A DNA stretch of 64,000 bases, taken from Liquidambar formosana. Taxonomy: Eukaryota; Streptophyta; Magnoliopsida; Saxifragales; Altingiaceae. The notes under the pieces were generated by a model. The model did not search any database, had not been told where the DNA came from, and worked only from the letters and a program-made list of their open reading frames with translations. This document shows positions 1 to 11,018 of this stretch, one piece after another. Location: assembly GCA_039720395.1 (NCBI GenBank), contig CM077827.1, positions 14,733,615 to 14,797,614 of the forward strand. The letters are read 5' to 3'. The translations under genes and the position numbers were made by a program. The number at the start of each line of letters is the position of its first letter. Position 1 is the stretch's first letter.

Positions 1-104
1 GAAAACAAAATTTTGACCCTTAATAGGTATTTTGAACATTTTGTAAATTGTTGCGCACAAGGGGAGAAGAGTGTTTTGTCTTCACAGTGAAAATAAGTAG
101 ATTG

Positions 105-1095
105 ATTTTAAAAACTTAGGCCTCTTGTGAGTTTAATGTGCATGCATGCCAGTATTCAACCTTTTGGGTATTCCCACAAAATGGATTTGGTTTATACTTG
201 TCCTTAGGGCCCTAAGTTAGGCGATTAGGGAAGAAAGTTAAGAAAACCTATCTCCTGTGAAGTTTTAATTGCCTCAATGGAACAAATTTTTTTATGAAAA
301 CAAAAAAGAAACAGAAAAAAAAAAAAAGAAATAATTTAACTAGACTCCCACTGACTTAAAGCACATTAGAAAAGTAAATGATCAGACCAGAAGAGTGGGT
401 AAGCTTTTGAACAAGGAAAATGCTACTTCACCTCCTTTTTATCACCTATTTTTCACTACCCACCCTATGTGTCTACAAGTCAAAAAGTGATTGCTATCAT
501 AAAGGGTTTAGTATGAAAAAAGATGAGAAACTGCCACAATATAGATGGATGGGGAATATGAGTGAAAATGTGAAATAGTACTAGTCTTTGAACAATTAAC
601 ATAGAAACTCAGTCAAACTAAAGACAAAACGATACTTACTGTTGGAGCCTTCAACAAAACTTGAAAAGAGCAATTTGATTGAAAGTTATGTGTTTGAAAG
701 CAGGCATTGGAGTGCCACCACCCAAAAAAAAAAAAAAAAGAAATGGAAGGAAGAAGTCATGCACGGGAACGTAAAAAAAGATGCAACAGCCTTTTAGTTA
801 GCAGGTTCGATCTTGAGGACAAAATTGTGAAACAGAGAAAGGATGGGTGAGAGCCGGGGTCTGTGCAGAGGCGAAATTAAGTATACTAATCTCTAGGAAT
901 AATAATTGGTTAGGTCACACCTCAATTTTAGTTTAATTATTGTTAAAAGCTTGAATGACACTATAACTTGAATAGTTGGGCAATCTAGATAAATTACCAA
1001 CTTGTCTAAATTTATTTAACAAGAAAGATAGATATAAGTAGTTTAACAGCATATAAATGGGTAAAAGTATGAAAACAGGATATGGGAAATAAAAT
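105..1095. repeat. Segmental duplication, copy A
   Basis: This ~1-kb block is closely similar, in the same orientation, to 7415-8435. Shared landmarks include the 'aacttaggcctc' start, a stretch ending in 'atggatttggtttat', a GT-AG style donor on the minus strand near 640, and the end around 'gaaaacaggatatg'. Copy A has small indels and poly-A runs relative to copy B. No protein was recognised. The minus-strand mini-exon of copy B that starts with ATG (7741) has TTG at the equivalent place here. Confidence 0.8.
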
Positions 1096-2029
1096 GAAAA
1101 TCAGGCAGGTTATTGTCACCACAAAAATTCATTTGTATTCTCGTTTAATTTACACTTTTTAAGGTTTTATGTGTTGGAAATTAATGTGTTACTTTTATAA
1201 TTTTGTCAAAACAGTAAGTATATAAAACACAAATAGAATGAAATAAATTATGAAAAATCACAAACTTACAGTATTCAGAAGATAATTAAAACAGAAATGG
1301 ATTGATCAAGGCTAGCATTTGACGCTATATTCTTAGGACAGATTTTGCCCCTTAGTGCTTTGAGTCTCTTGGACGTCTGCCTCCCAAGATACAATAATTT
1401 GCACGCACAGAAAAAACCTGCAGTCTCTGTGTTTGCCCAACCCACTGTGTCCTTACTTTCTCTCTAGTGATGACTCAGAATGTGTGAAACCTCTAATTGT
1501 GTACGAAATGAGGTTTACATAGACTCTGAAGTGACTCTCCAGAACAGTCAAGAGACACATTGATCAGGTGTGTCTAATGAACATTATTAATTTGAATTAG
1601 CAAAATTAAATTTTGCTTAAAAAATAATACACATGGGTCGGTCTTACTTGACCTAACCTGGCCTGGCTCGATGCGGGCAGGCACGCATGTGTTTTTGGGT
1701 CCAAGTCCAACATTGGCTAAGTCCTCCCCCCTTCACAAAACTTGGGTGTCCTTAGGGCCCAAACTATAGGCCCAATTTATGTGTATATAAATTCACTAAG
1801 GAATTCATAGTTTTCCAATGTGAGACAACCTTTATTACCATTCTTCAACAACCATTCAAGGATGACTTTAGAGAACAATTTATCATTTAACCTTTAAATG
1901 ATTTTGGCCAAGTAAATATTTGAATTAAATCTCCACATGGAAATTAACTAATTCCAATATGGACCCATCTCAAATTACATATGGGACCCACATAAATAAA
2001 TGACCAATATCTCTAACATTATGAAAAGT
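1096..2029. other. Intergenic, no gene seen
   Basis: AT-rich sequence without a coding-like ORF. Around 1620-1990 there are LTR-like phrases (a 'ccaatgtgagac' stretch and a TATA-like 'gtgtatataaat' near 1781), but no LTR pair, PBS or target duplication could be assigned. Confidence 0.5.
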
Positions 2030-2190
2030 ATATCTCTCTCTCTCTCTCTTTCTTTCTTTCTCTCTTTCTCGAGTAAAGAGCATAAAACCCTTGTATTCAA
2101 TTTGTATAATACTTGTACAAGAGAGGTGTATATATAGGCATATAAAAGGGAATAATACGGAATAGGGACAATATACATCAACAGCATTAA
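2030..2190 (-). repeat. CT microsatellite and LTR-like fragment
   Basis: A CT/CTTT-rich tract (2033-2070) is followed by sequence that on the minus strand reads like the U3-R part of a Copia LTR: a TATA-like 'cctatatatacacc' and then a short leader. The termini are not clear and no partner LTR is visible, so this is only a probable LTR relic. Confidence 0.35.
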
Positions 2191-2199
2191 AGATTTTCA

Positions 2200-3093
2200 T
2201 GAAATTAGTCCAATAGTCCGCTAGATAATCATTTTGAACAACTCTGTAAAATAAATTTGTTCCAAAATCTATTGCTTAAATGAACTTTTTGACCATTTAT
2301 AGTTCTTGTTTAATTTTTACAGAATGTTACAACCACCTCCCTTGAAATTTTAAAAATTACATTAAGTTTGCTTGAGATTTACTAAAAATTATACAAACCT
2401 CTCTTCTGTTACTAATGCCATCACGAAACATGTAAGATGTCCATTTACCACTAATTTTCCACCCAAAGCTTTTACAGCCACTATATGGGTAAAACATGCC
2501 TCTAATGGATTGATTAGGGGCATTTTTGTATTTACAAGGCAGCTTAAGCTTATTTTAGTCTATTTATTCATTAACCCATTCAATAAGGATAAATGGGGCA
2601 TTTTCACCATGTAATGGTGAACTTAGGGTTACTTTAGTTTTTTTTTATGAATTAGAATCTTCAATAAGGGCAAAGTTGGCATTTGCTTGGTGTATTTTTG
2701 CATAACATCAACAACTTTCGTTAGTCGATTTAATGTTCAACTAGGAAAGGAGGCCTATATAATTTTTTTCAAACCTCAAGTAGGGTTGTAAGATAAGCCA
2801 AGTTGCTCGAACTTGACTCGAGTTTGACTTGATAAAAAGCTGAATCGAGTATTGAGCTCATTCATGAGATAAATAAGTTGAGTCGAGCTCAAACATCATT
2901 TTAAGCTTATTAATTTATTGAGTCAAGGTCTAGTATAGTACTACTCAGCTCGATAATCTCTTAATACTTTAAATAATTATACTATGCGAGCTCGATTCAA
3001 TAAAAGGTTTATTTGAGTTCACTCATAAGCTAAACAAGCTGAGCGTGAGCTTTACTTTGAACTTGTTAATTTAACAAGCCAAACCTAATTCAT
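2200..3093. other. Intergenic, possible decayed DNA-transposon ends
   Basis: No gene is seen. Bases 2335-2400 and 2745-2775 are weakly inverted-repeat related, as in a degraded foldback element. Bases 2765-3085 are rich in CTCGAG/GAGCTC-type words, as seen at the ends of some plant hAT-like elements. Neither has a convincing target duplication. Confidence 0.3.
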
Positions 3094-3165
3094 ATGTGTG
3101 TGTGTGTGTCTCTCTCTCTCTTTCTCTTTCTCTTTCTCTCTCTCTCTATATATATATATATATGC
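3094..3165. repeat. Compound microsatellite (TG)n(TC)n(TA)n
   Basis: Consecutive TG, TC/TTTC and TA dinucleotide runs. A G homopolymer of about 14 lies shortly downstream (3247-3261). Confidence 0.9.
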
Positions 3166-3297
3166 AAATATTTTGAAAAAATTTTGTTGGGTATATGAAA
3201 ATTTAAACAAATCTGGGTTGTAAATTTGTTATTGATTTTTTTTTTTGGGGGGGGGGGGGGGAATCCTGATTCAAGGCCATGAGGCATAATTGGGTAA

Positions 3298-3395
3298 CGA
3301 CTATAGAGAATAGATATTCAATTATTGAAATTCCAATGTGTCAAAATTCTACATAGAGTTAAAATTTTGATGGATGGATTAAAACAAATTTAAGA
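3298..3395. repeat. Flank paralogous to 63024-63115
   Basis: Sequence from 'cgactatagagaatagatattc' through 'aaatttaagaa' matches 63024-63115 with a few changes. Together with 7228-7400 (matching 63383-63555) it brackets the Copia copy. The 63-kb locus therefore shows the same DNA without the Copia. Confidence 0.7.
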
Positions 3396-3484
3396 AGATG
3401 GTAACAAAGAAATGAAGCAAAAACTAGAATAACGTTGGAAGAAGAGAGAGATACAAGAAATCCTAGTAAGATAGGCTTATAAGA

Positions 3485-5879
3485 TGGCGTTGGACACATC
3501 TTTTTAGATAACTTTGTTTGTTTGTAAATTGGAGTATCTATTGAATTTGAACTATCCATAAAAAATCTTTTCAAAATTTTGTTAAGGTATTGCTCTTGAG
3601 ATAATTGAAGTGTTCTTGATTTTCTACCTCTAATAATTTGGATTCCCAACACAAAAGATGCTTCACCTAGATCTTTCATTTCAAATTGGGATTTTAGAAA
3701 ATTTTTAATTTCACATATAGATGCAACATCATTGCCTGCAATCAAAATATCATCAACATATAAAGATAAAATCATAAAATTACTCCCACTGTTCCAATGA
3801 TATACACAATGATCATAATCATTAGCTCTAAAACCAAATTTATTAATTGGATTATGAAAAGTGTAATATCGTACCATTGTCTTAATACTTGTTTAAGACC
3901 ATATAATGATTTTTTAATCTTATAAACTTTATTTTCATGACCTTTAATTTTATAACCATCCGGTTGTTGCATAAAAATTTCTTCCTTTAGTTCTCCATTT
4001 AAAAATGCGGTTTTTATGTTCAATTGATATAATTCTAGATCTAAAGCAGCAACAATAGACATTAAAATTCTAATGGAAGTAAATTTAGCAACAGGAGAAT
4101 ATGTTTCTTCATAGTCTAAACTGGGTTTTTGTGTGAATCATTTTGCCACTAGTCTAGCCTTATATTTTTCAATATTACCATCACATTTGAATTTTCTTTC
4201 TAATATTCATTTACACCCAATTGCTTTTCTATCTTTAGGTAATTCCACTAATTCCCATACATCATTTTTTATGATAGAATTTAGTTCTTCTTGAATAGCT
4301 TCCTTCTATTTTATTGAATCAGGAGAAGACAAAGCTTCTTCAATATTTATTGGATCTTCAATTTCATCTTCATTTACGCATGTAAAATGATCTTTTAATT
4401 TTATAGATGGATTTCTCTCTTTATGAATTTTACTTAGTGTATCATGAGGATTTTCATTGGGTTGAGATAAAATTTCAACATTATGAGTGCCATCACTTTC
4501 ATTATGTAAAACTTCTTTTTCTTCAGAAATTTCAAATAATTCTACCAATTTACTAGGATTTCTTGTATCAATTTCTTCTTCCAAAAATTTGACATCTCTA
4601 CTTTCAGTTACACTAATAGTTCCATTACTATGATGAATAGCAAATTTGTATCCTTTAGAATTTTCAGAATATCCAATAAATGTTCCTTTAATAGTTTTAC
4701 TATCCAATTTACCCCTTAAATGTGATAGAATTAATATATGTGTAGAAGAACCCCAAACTTTTAAATCTTGTAAATTAGATTTTCTACTCGTCCATATTTC
4801 ATGTGTAGTTCTATTAAGAATTTTAGTGGGAACTAAATTAAGCAAAAATGTTTAGTAGCAATAGCTTCTCCCAAAAATTTAGATCCAAGTGATGAATGAC
4901 TTAACATTGATCTTACCATGTCTAACAAAGTTCTATTGCGTCGTTCTGCAACGCCATTTTGTTGTGATGTATAACTCATAGTAAGTTGATGTAAAATTCC
5001 ATTGTCTTTTAAAAAACCACCAAACAAATCTAATATATATTCTCCTCCACGATTAGACTGTAATATCTTAATATTTCTTCCTAATTGATTTTCAACTTCT
5101 TTTTTATACTCTTGAAATTTTTCAAAGACTTCGGATTTTTTACGCATTAAATATATGTGTCCATATCGAGAAAAATCATCTATGAATGCAACAAAATATT
5201 GCATACCTCTATGAGTTTTAATATTTAATGGTCCACATACATCCGATTGTATAATTGCTAATAATTCATTAGATATTTTTCCTTTAGGAAAAGAAAATCT
5301 AGTCATTTTACCTGATATACAAGGTTCACAAGTAGGAAAATCAATTTTCATTTTTGGAATTAATCCCATGCTAATCATTCTTTTCATTTTATTTTTATTG
5401 ATATGTCCTAATCTCAAATGCCATATATAAGGATCACCCACAAATAAACAAGCATCATAATAAAATAAAAAAAATCAATAAACACATTAGAATAATAAAA
5501 AAAAAACCAACTAGTGCATTTTTATTATTAGAAGAATCAACATTAAGGCGATACAAGCTATCAGTCTTAGTTCCCCACATAAGGATTCTACCATGTTTCC
5601 CAATTGACACCTTCCCAGAACAAAAACAAATCTTAGCTCAAGTCCCTTTTCATCCATGCGAGGGATTGAAATTAGGTTGCGTCTCATGGTAGGTGCAAAA
5701 AGTACATCAGATAGATAGAGGTTTCTCTCTCCAGGTATCATAATTTTCACAATTCCAATGCCCAATACATCACAATAAGTATTATTGCCCATGTACATAT
5801 GATGATCATCGGCTCTAACCTCTTTCATGTCAACAAAACAGTCTCTTGTCTTTGCCACATGGCGTGACGATGCAGAATC
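3485..5879 (-). pseudogene. Copia pol region (protease, integrase, RT), broken
   Basis: Protease motif VDSASSRHV lies just after the stop that ends gag. Open pieces at 5511-5858 (protease), 4833-5441 (HHCC zinc finger and integrase core), 4306-4845 (integrase C-terminus and linker), 3772-4062 and 3485-3877 (RT) lie in different frames. The second catalytic Asp of integrase is Asn (SNRGGEY in place of the usual SDRGGEY). The first RT catalytic Asp is Asn (LNIKTAFLNG), while YVDD is kept. RT is truncated and RNase H is absent. No active product is expected. Confidence 0.85.
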
Positions 5880-5882
5880 AAC

Positions 5883-6785
5883 TCACCAAACTCCAAAATC
5901 AACATCAGCTAAAAGTGATTTAGATACCACACAAATTATATCTTTGGTTCCTCCGAAATTAGATTTGTTATTGTTCTTATTTTTACGACAATTAGCTTGA
6001 TGGTGACCAAACTTCCCACATTTAAAACGTTTTCCCTTACCCCTTTTATTCTTATAATCATTCTTGAAATTTTTTCCTTTGCCTTTGAAATTTTTAGAAA
6101 AATTTTTCTTTTCATTTTTAGGGGCTTCAAACTTTGGGGGATCACTAGAAGAAGCAATAGATATGAGAGATTTCGATGTGTTCCTTTTAGCTCCTCTTTT
6201 AGCTCCAATCCCTAAAAGAGTTGGTAAATTTTTCATAGTTACTGGGGTTGCAGAATAATTAAGAGTTACAACCACAGATTCCCATGAATTAGGCAAGCTA
6301 TACAAAACGGTAGACACTTGCATCCTATCAGGGATTGGATTACTTAGAATAGCTAATTCCTTGGCAATAATAGACAACTTGTTGACATGTTCAATAACAT
6401 TGTCACTTTCTTTCATTTTGGTTCCATTAAATTTCTCAATTAAAAGTTGAATGTATGTATCAGATGATGCATGATATGCTTCAGTAATGGCATCAAACAT
6501 GGTTTTAGCATGTTCATGCTCTTCAAATAAAATTTCAATGTCAGGTTCCATGAATGTAAGCAAAATATCTCTAGTGATTTTATCATCAGTTAAATATTTT
6601 TCATACATTCTTCTAGCAACAGAGTTAGCGTTTTCAGGTGGTGGAGTTGGAATATCGATATCAATAACATACTCAACTTTATCTTGGAAAAGTATGCGAT
6701 GGATACGATGTTTCCAAACAGAAAAATTAGCTCCATTTAATTTTTCTGTTTTGCTTAATTCTTGACTTATTGCTCTACTAGCCAT
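5883..6785 (-). pseudogene. Copia gag polyprotein region
   Basis: 300-aa reading frame starting at an ATG 250 nt downstream of the PBS. The N-terminal half is a Copia gag domain (a LNGANFSVWKHRI-type start). The C-terminal part is very Lys/Asn-rich and holds a CCHC zinc knuckle (around residues 250-265) in which the first Cys is replaced by Arg (RFKCGKFGHHQANC), so zinc binding is probably impaired. The frame ends at a TGA (5880-5882) where related elements have Trp just before the protease motif, so this is a premature stop inside gag-pol. Confidence 0.8.
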
Positions 6786-7034
6786 GATTGATGAATTTAA
6801 AAAAAAAAAAAAAAACCGAAATATAAGAACAAATGGAATTTTAGTTTAGGGGCTTGACCAGAGTGGAGGAACCAAAAAATATGAATTTATGTGTACCAAC
6901 AATGGTGAGTTTGCGACTTCTGCCTTCACATTGAAAAGACGCACCACAATTCAAAATAGCTTCTCTTCAATCACCAAAAATTACTTCAAGTAGTGAAAAA
7001 AAAAAAAAAAAAAAAAATTCCAGTGGAGCTTCTT

Positions 7035-7046
7035 GCTCTAATACCA
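7035..7046 (-). other. Primer binding site, initiator tRNA-Met type
   Basis: On the minus strand this reads TGGTATTAGAGC, one change from the classic TGGTATCAGAGC complementary to the 3' end of plant initiator tRNA-Met. It follows the 'CA' end of the 118-bp LTR after one base and precedes gag. Confidence 0.75.
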
Positions 7047-7047
7047 A

Positions 7048-7165
7048 TGTAAGACGTGCAGCCCAGCCCCTCACCTCGAGGTATTGTCTGCTTTGGCCCA
7101 GCCTACAAGCTGGCCTCACGGGTTTGTCCTTATGGGCCTCATACCCAAAAGGCACCTCACTAACA
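7048..7165. repeat. 118-bp LTR flanked by two PBS-like sites
   Basis: The segment has TG...CA ends on either strand (TGTAAGACG to CACTAACA on plus). It is followed by a PBS-like site on both sides: minus strand 7046-7035 and plus strand 7167-7179 (TGGTATTAGAGCC). The minus-strand reading fits the Copia at 3485-7034. The plus-strand reading resembles the very short LTRs of TRIM elements. Which element owns the LTR is unclear. Confidence 0.6.
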
Positions 7166-7166
7166 A

Positions 7167-7179
7167 TGGTATTAGAGCC
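7167..7179 (+). other. Second PBS-like site, opposite orientation
   Basis: TGGTATTAGAGCC begins one base after the plus-strand CA end of the 118-bp LTR. It mirrors the minus-strand PBS on the other side. Confidence 0.6.
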
Positions 7180-7195
7180 AACGCTGGATACCCTC

Positions 7196-7224
7196 TTTTG
7201 TATAGTTAATCTAACTATACAAAA
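7196..7224. repeat. Perfect 13-bp inverted repeat
   Basis: Arms TTTTGTATAGTTA and TAACTATACAAAA are separated by three bases, making a strong hairpin at the edge of the retroelement DNA and the host flank. Confidence 0.9.
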
Positions 7225-7227
7225 AAT

Positions 7228-7400
7228 CTAATTTCAGACAAATTGAAAGGGTGGTGGAAAAGCTTTTAAAAATGTTTTGGAGAAAGCATATATGGTCAAA
7301 TTTATAGAATTTTTTACAATAGTCTCACACTCTGTAATTATATTGTGATCATTTGGTAGCAATATTCCAGTTTCATTCATCAACAAGTCAAAAATAAAAG
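7228..7400. repeat. Flank paralogous to 63383-63555
   Basis: From 'atctaatttcagac' through 'ttcattcatc' the sequence parallels 63383-63555. It is the other side of the site into which the Copia DNA was inserted. Confidence 0.7.
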
Positions 7401-7414
7401 AAGATTGCTTTTAA

Positions 7415-8435
7415 AAACTTAGGCCTCGTGAGAGTTTAATGTGCAAGTGTGCTAAGATTCAACCTTTGGGTATTAGTACAAAATGGATTTGGTTTATATA
7501 TATACATACTTGGCCTTGAGGCCCTCACTTAAGCAATTAAGGAAGAAAGTTGGGAAAACGTACCTATTTTCTGTAAGGTTTTAACTGCTTCAATGAGAAA
7601 GAATTTAACTAGACTCTGCTGAATTAGAGCACCTAAGGAAAGCAAAATGAGCGGACAACAATTTAACGTAGAAACTGAGTCAGAACTGAGGACAGAACAA
7701 TACTTACCATTGGAGCCCTCAACAAAGCTTGAAAAGAGCAATGCGATTGGAAGTTGATGTGATTGAAAAGGGAATTGGAGTAAAAAAGGCTACAATGGCT
7801 TTCAGTTAATTAGCAACTTCTTAAGGAGAAAATTGTGGAAACAGAGAAAGGATTGGTGAGGGCGAGAGAGTTCACTCAGGGGTGGGGGTCCATGCAGAGG
7901 AGAGATCATTTACTTCATGGAAGGTTTTATGTTTTGTGTTGAGATCGAGTTGAAAAACATTTTTGAACCTTGATCCATTCCCTTTTATAGGGATGGATAG
8001 CCTCTGTCTGCTAGCTATTCCATTGTAAACATTTCATCACACTTGCCAGCCATCCATGCAACTTTTTCTCCTTCTAAGTCAATTAAGTTAATGTGTGAGA
8101 TATATGGATGCTTTAGGCAAACCATCTTCATTGGACACAATTTTCAACCATACCAAATTGCAGATCCTCAGGCTTGTTTAGGTGAAATTAATTAAGTCGA
8201 TCTACTAATCTCTAGGAATAATAATTGGTTAGTTTTTATCTCAATTTTAGTTTAATTATTGTTAAAAGCTTGAATGATTGAATAGTTTGGGCAGTCTAGA
8301 TGACTAACCAACTTGTCTAAATTTATTTGTTGATGGATTAGCCAGAAAGATAGATATTAAATAGTAATTTAACCGCATATAAATAGGTTATTTAAACTAT
8401 GAAAACAGGATATGAGAAATAAAATGAAAATATAT
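7415..8435. repeat. Segmental duplication, copy B
   Basis: Direct-orientation partner of 105-1095. A minus-strand mini-exon starting with ATG at 7741 and followed by a GTAAGT donor near 7704 is visible. It matches no family I recognise and is not preserved with an ATG in copy A, so no gene is called. The remaining ~230 bases up to 8663 show nothing. Confidence 0.75.
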
Positions 8436-8663
8436 TTAAACATTCTGATGAAAGAGTCCAGGTGTGCTTTGCAATCTTGAACTCAATTGGAGATATATGC
8501 CATCCTGTTTTCAAATGTAACTACATATTAAAAATTTATTACAAACTTTCACTTGTTCTCTTTCCAGCTCAAATATGAAATTGCTCTCTCAAGCTTCCTC
8601 TTTTCCAGGATAAATTTATGGAAGGGACACAACCTTCCAGGGATTCTATTGACTGAATTTTTC

Positions 8664-10880
8664 TCAACTCGTTAGAACAACCACCTTACTTAATATCCAC
8701 AGCACCAGAGAGAACTCAAACGTACGCAAAGAGCGTGTGAAGTAATCCGCGATCAAGTGCAAATCCAAAGATTGTGATTCCACCGTTGTTGTGCTGCAAA
8801 TAGGTCGCTGCATATATAGTCAAACAAATTCAGCTAAGCTTGCCAATATATGTTGTGAGATCAAGCTGGCTAGTTAATGGTACATATTTTATATGGTCCA
8901 CATTGGTCAACAAGATAGGCCGTTTCTCATCATATTCCTAGCTATCACAGATGCAGAGATGAAAACTTTACTGACCTAAAGCTTGTCTGATTTGTTAGGA
9001 GGATGTGTCTTGTGGGGATACTGTGATGAAAATATCCGACGCCTCAGAATCATTGTTGCGGCATTTAGATGGCATTGTCCCATCAGCCACTGGCATTATG
9101 TCTTTACATTGGTCCAATCCGGAATCATTAGAAGCACATGTCACAAGCACATGCCATCCAGTCGCAACGGACACGATCCGTTGAGCTCTATGAGTGATTC
9201 TTGCTGCTCCCATTAAACCCAAGAAGAAGCCACTCAGCTGAACAGCTGAACAAACCTGCATGTCCAAAAAAATGCATATCATAGAACATCATGATTGTAT
9301 CCTTTTATCTGCAATGAGACATAAATTTGATAAAACTACATTGGCCGGTCCAATTCATTTCATGAAGTTTCTTCCATTCTAACCACCTATAGTTGGACTA
9401 TAGTTGGACTGGAAGAGGAATGGAGAGGAACATATCCACATCAGTCTAGCTAGTACTATATTTTTTTTTTTTTTAAAACTTATGCAGTTATATATACTTG
9501 GGGTCAGTTAAGTGAATCCCTTTTCATCATATAGCTCTATCAAAGGCTATATTCTCTCTTTTGAGTATTAACAACTATAGAATGGTTACAATCCAAGATT
9601 TTTTATAACAGATTTATGTCGTCCGTTTCTCATTTCTCATAGAATGGTAAAAAAGGTGTGTGCTGATGCTCCTTTTGCTGACCCCCCCCCCCAAAAAAAA
9701 AAAACTTAAAAATTATATATCTTGATCTTCAAGTTAACCTATTTGGACACTGTTAAATGAGAGAGAAATGGGCAGGATAAGATCCTTAGAAAATTTTTTG
9801 TACAAAAATGTTATCTCTCGTTGTTGACCCCTATTTTAAAAGCTGTGTTTTGTTTTTTTTGTTTTTTTGGAATGGGGGGGGGGGGTTTGATTGGTATGAA
9901 TTCAATATTTATAGCTTGGAATTTACTTACCACGATGCCACCAGAATTAAAGAAACTCTTCTTTGATTTAGATGCCAAAACCAGCAGCAATGCTCCCAAT
10001 TAACTAATTGTGATGGTAACCAAACACTACACAATGATAAAGAACCGATACCTATGGCTTGTCACCGACAACTGTTTTCTAATCCTCACGTGTTCCTCGA
10101 AAATGACACCCGCATCCGACCCAAATCCCTCTAACGTCTTTCGAAACCCTTCAAACCTCAGTATTTGAAGCTCACAAGTCAATCGGAACAAAACACAGAC
10201 TAGCAGGAACACACCGGTCCGATAAACCCACGATGCCAACACCAATATGAACACAATAGAATTCAATGGGACACCAGAGCTAAAATGAGGTATACACATA
10301 GTTACCGTCAAGAAGAATATGATTTTATGTGCGAGTTCGACGAAAAAGGATGGGAGAAGGATGCATGCTAGGTACCGAAAAGCCCTGTCCAGTTCGCGTG
10401 TGTACCCACGTCGGACGTACAACGAATCGTCTTGTAAACCGTCGAGGAAGAGGAGCTGACGGAGACCATACCTTCGGAAGAAGCAAGACAGTGTGAAAAA
10501 GCCTATTGCAGCTAAGGCTGACTCGGGCAGTTGGAACAGCTTGTTGAGTGAGATTGGGTCGTCGGCTGATGCAGTTGCTGGGACCTGAACCAAGATAGAG
10601 CTTGCGATGGGGGCAATGATGGCGAGAAGTATAAAAGTGAGGTATGATATGGATTTTCCAAGACACGACGAGTGGTCAAGTGCACACCATTTGAGGCTTA
10701 TTCGAAAGTTGCGTAGCTCGTCATAGATGGATGATTTTGATCTGGAATAAGATGGCCTTAGGAGTAAGGGAACGATATTGTTGGCATGGTTTGATTCATT
10801 GAGATCGTCAGGAAATGATATAGGTCGATTAGAAAATTGACGGTCGACGTTGGTTTCGCCTGAGGTTTTTCATTGGTTCC
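8664..10880 (-). pseudogene. DUF3537 membrane-protein pseudogene
   Basis: Three exons match plant DUF3537 proteins (family of Arabidopsis At3g20300 and At4g22270): exon 1 ~10880-9931, exon 2 9255-8976, exon 3 8807-8664, with GT-AG introns. Exon 1 holds hydrophobic segments and motifs such as DHSSCLGK, RRYGLRQLLFLDG and RLTCELQILRFEG. Exon 2 holds VCSAVQLSGFF and AARITHRAQ. Exon 3 holds YLQHNNGG and ends FEFSLVLWILSKVVVL. Defects: no in-frame ATG, because the upstream ATGs lie in another frame; TAG at 10027-10029; TAA at 10000-10002; a stop soon after SPQD near the end of exon 2; and a one-base insertion in exon 3 ahead of FEFSL. Gene structure is kept, so it decayed in place rather than by retroposition. 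Confidence 0.88.
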
Positions 10881-11013
10881 ATTTTAGGAGGAAAATTAGT
10901 TGAGAAAGATGGGTGGTAATTGTTATATGTTGGTAAGAAGCAATAAATGGGACAAGGAACCTGTGACATGGTGTAGCTTTTCTGGTTGTGAAGAAATCAC
11001 ATTATAGGAAGAG

Positions 11014-11018
11014 TAAAG
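11014..11018. repeat. Target site duplication TAAAG (left)
   Basis: TAAAG directly precedes the TG of the left LTR. The same five bases follow the right LTR at 20784-20788. Confidence 0.95.

Larger units (their letters stand above)
3485..7165 (-). mobile_element. Degenerate Copia LTR retrotransposon, 3'-truncated
   Basis: Minus-strand order is LTR (7048-7165), PBS (7035-7046), gag, protease, integrase, reverse transcriptase, which is the Ty1/Copia order. RT similarity stops near 3485 with no RNase H domain and no second LTR, so the 3' part is missing. The coding region is broken by stops and frameshifts, and several catalytic residues are changed. It sits between two host segments that are nearly contiguous at 63 kb. 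It is an old, inactive copy. Confidence 0.85.

Noticed and set aside
8983..9216. Plus-strand 77-aa ORF
   Set aside because: Antisense to exon 2 of the DUF3537 pseudogene.
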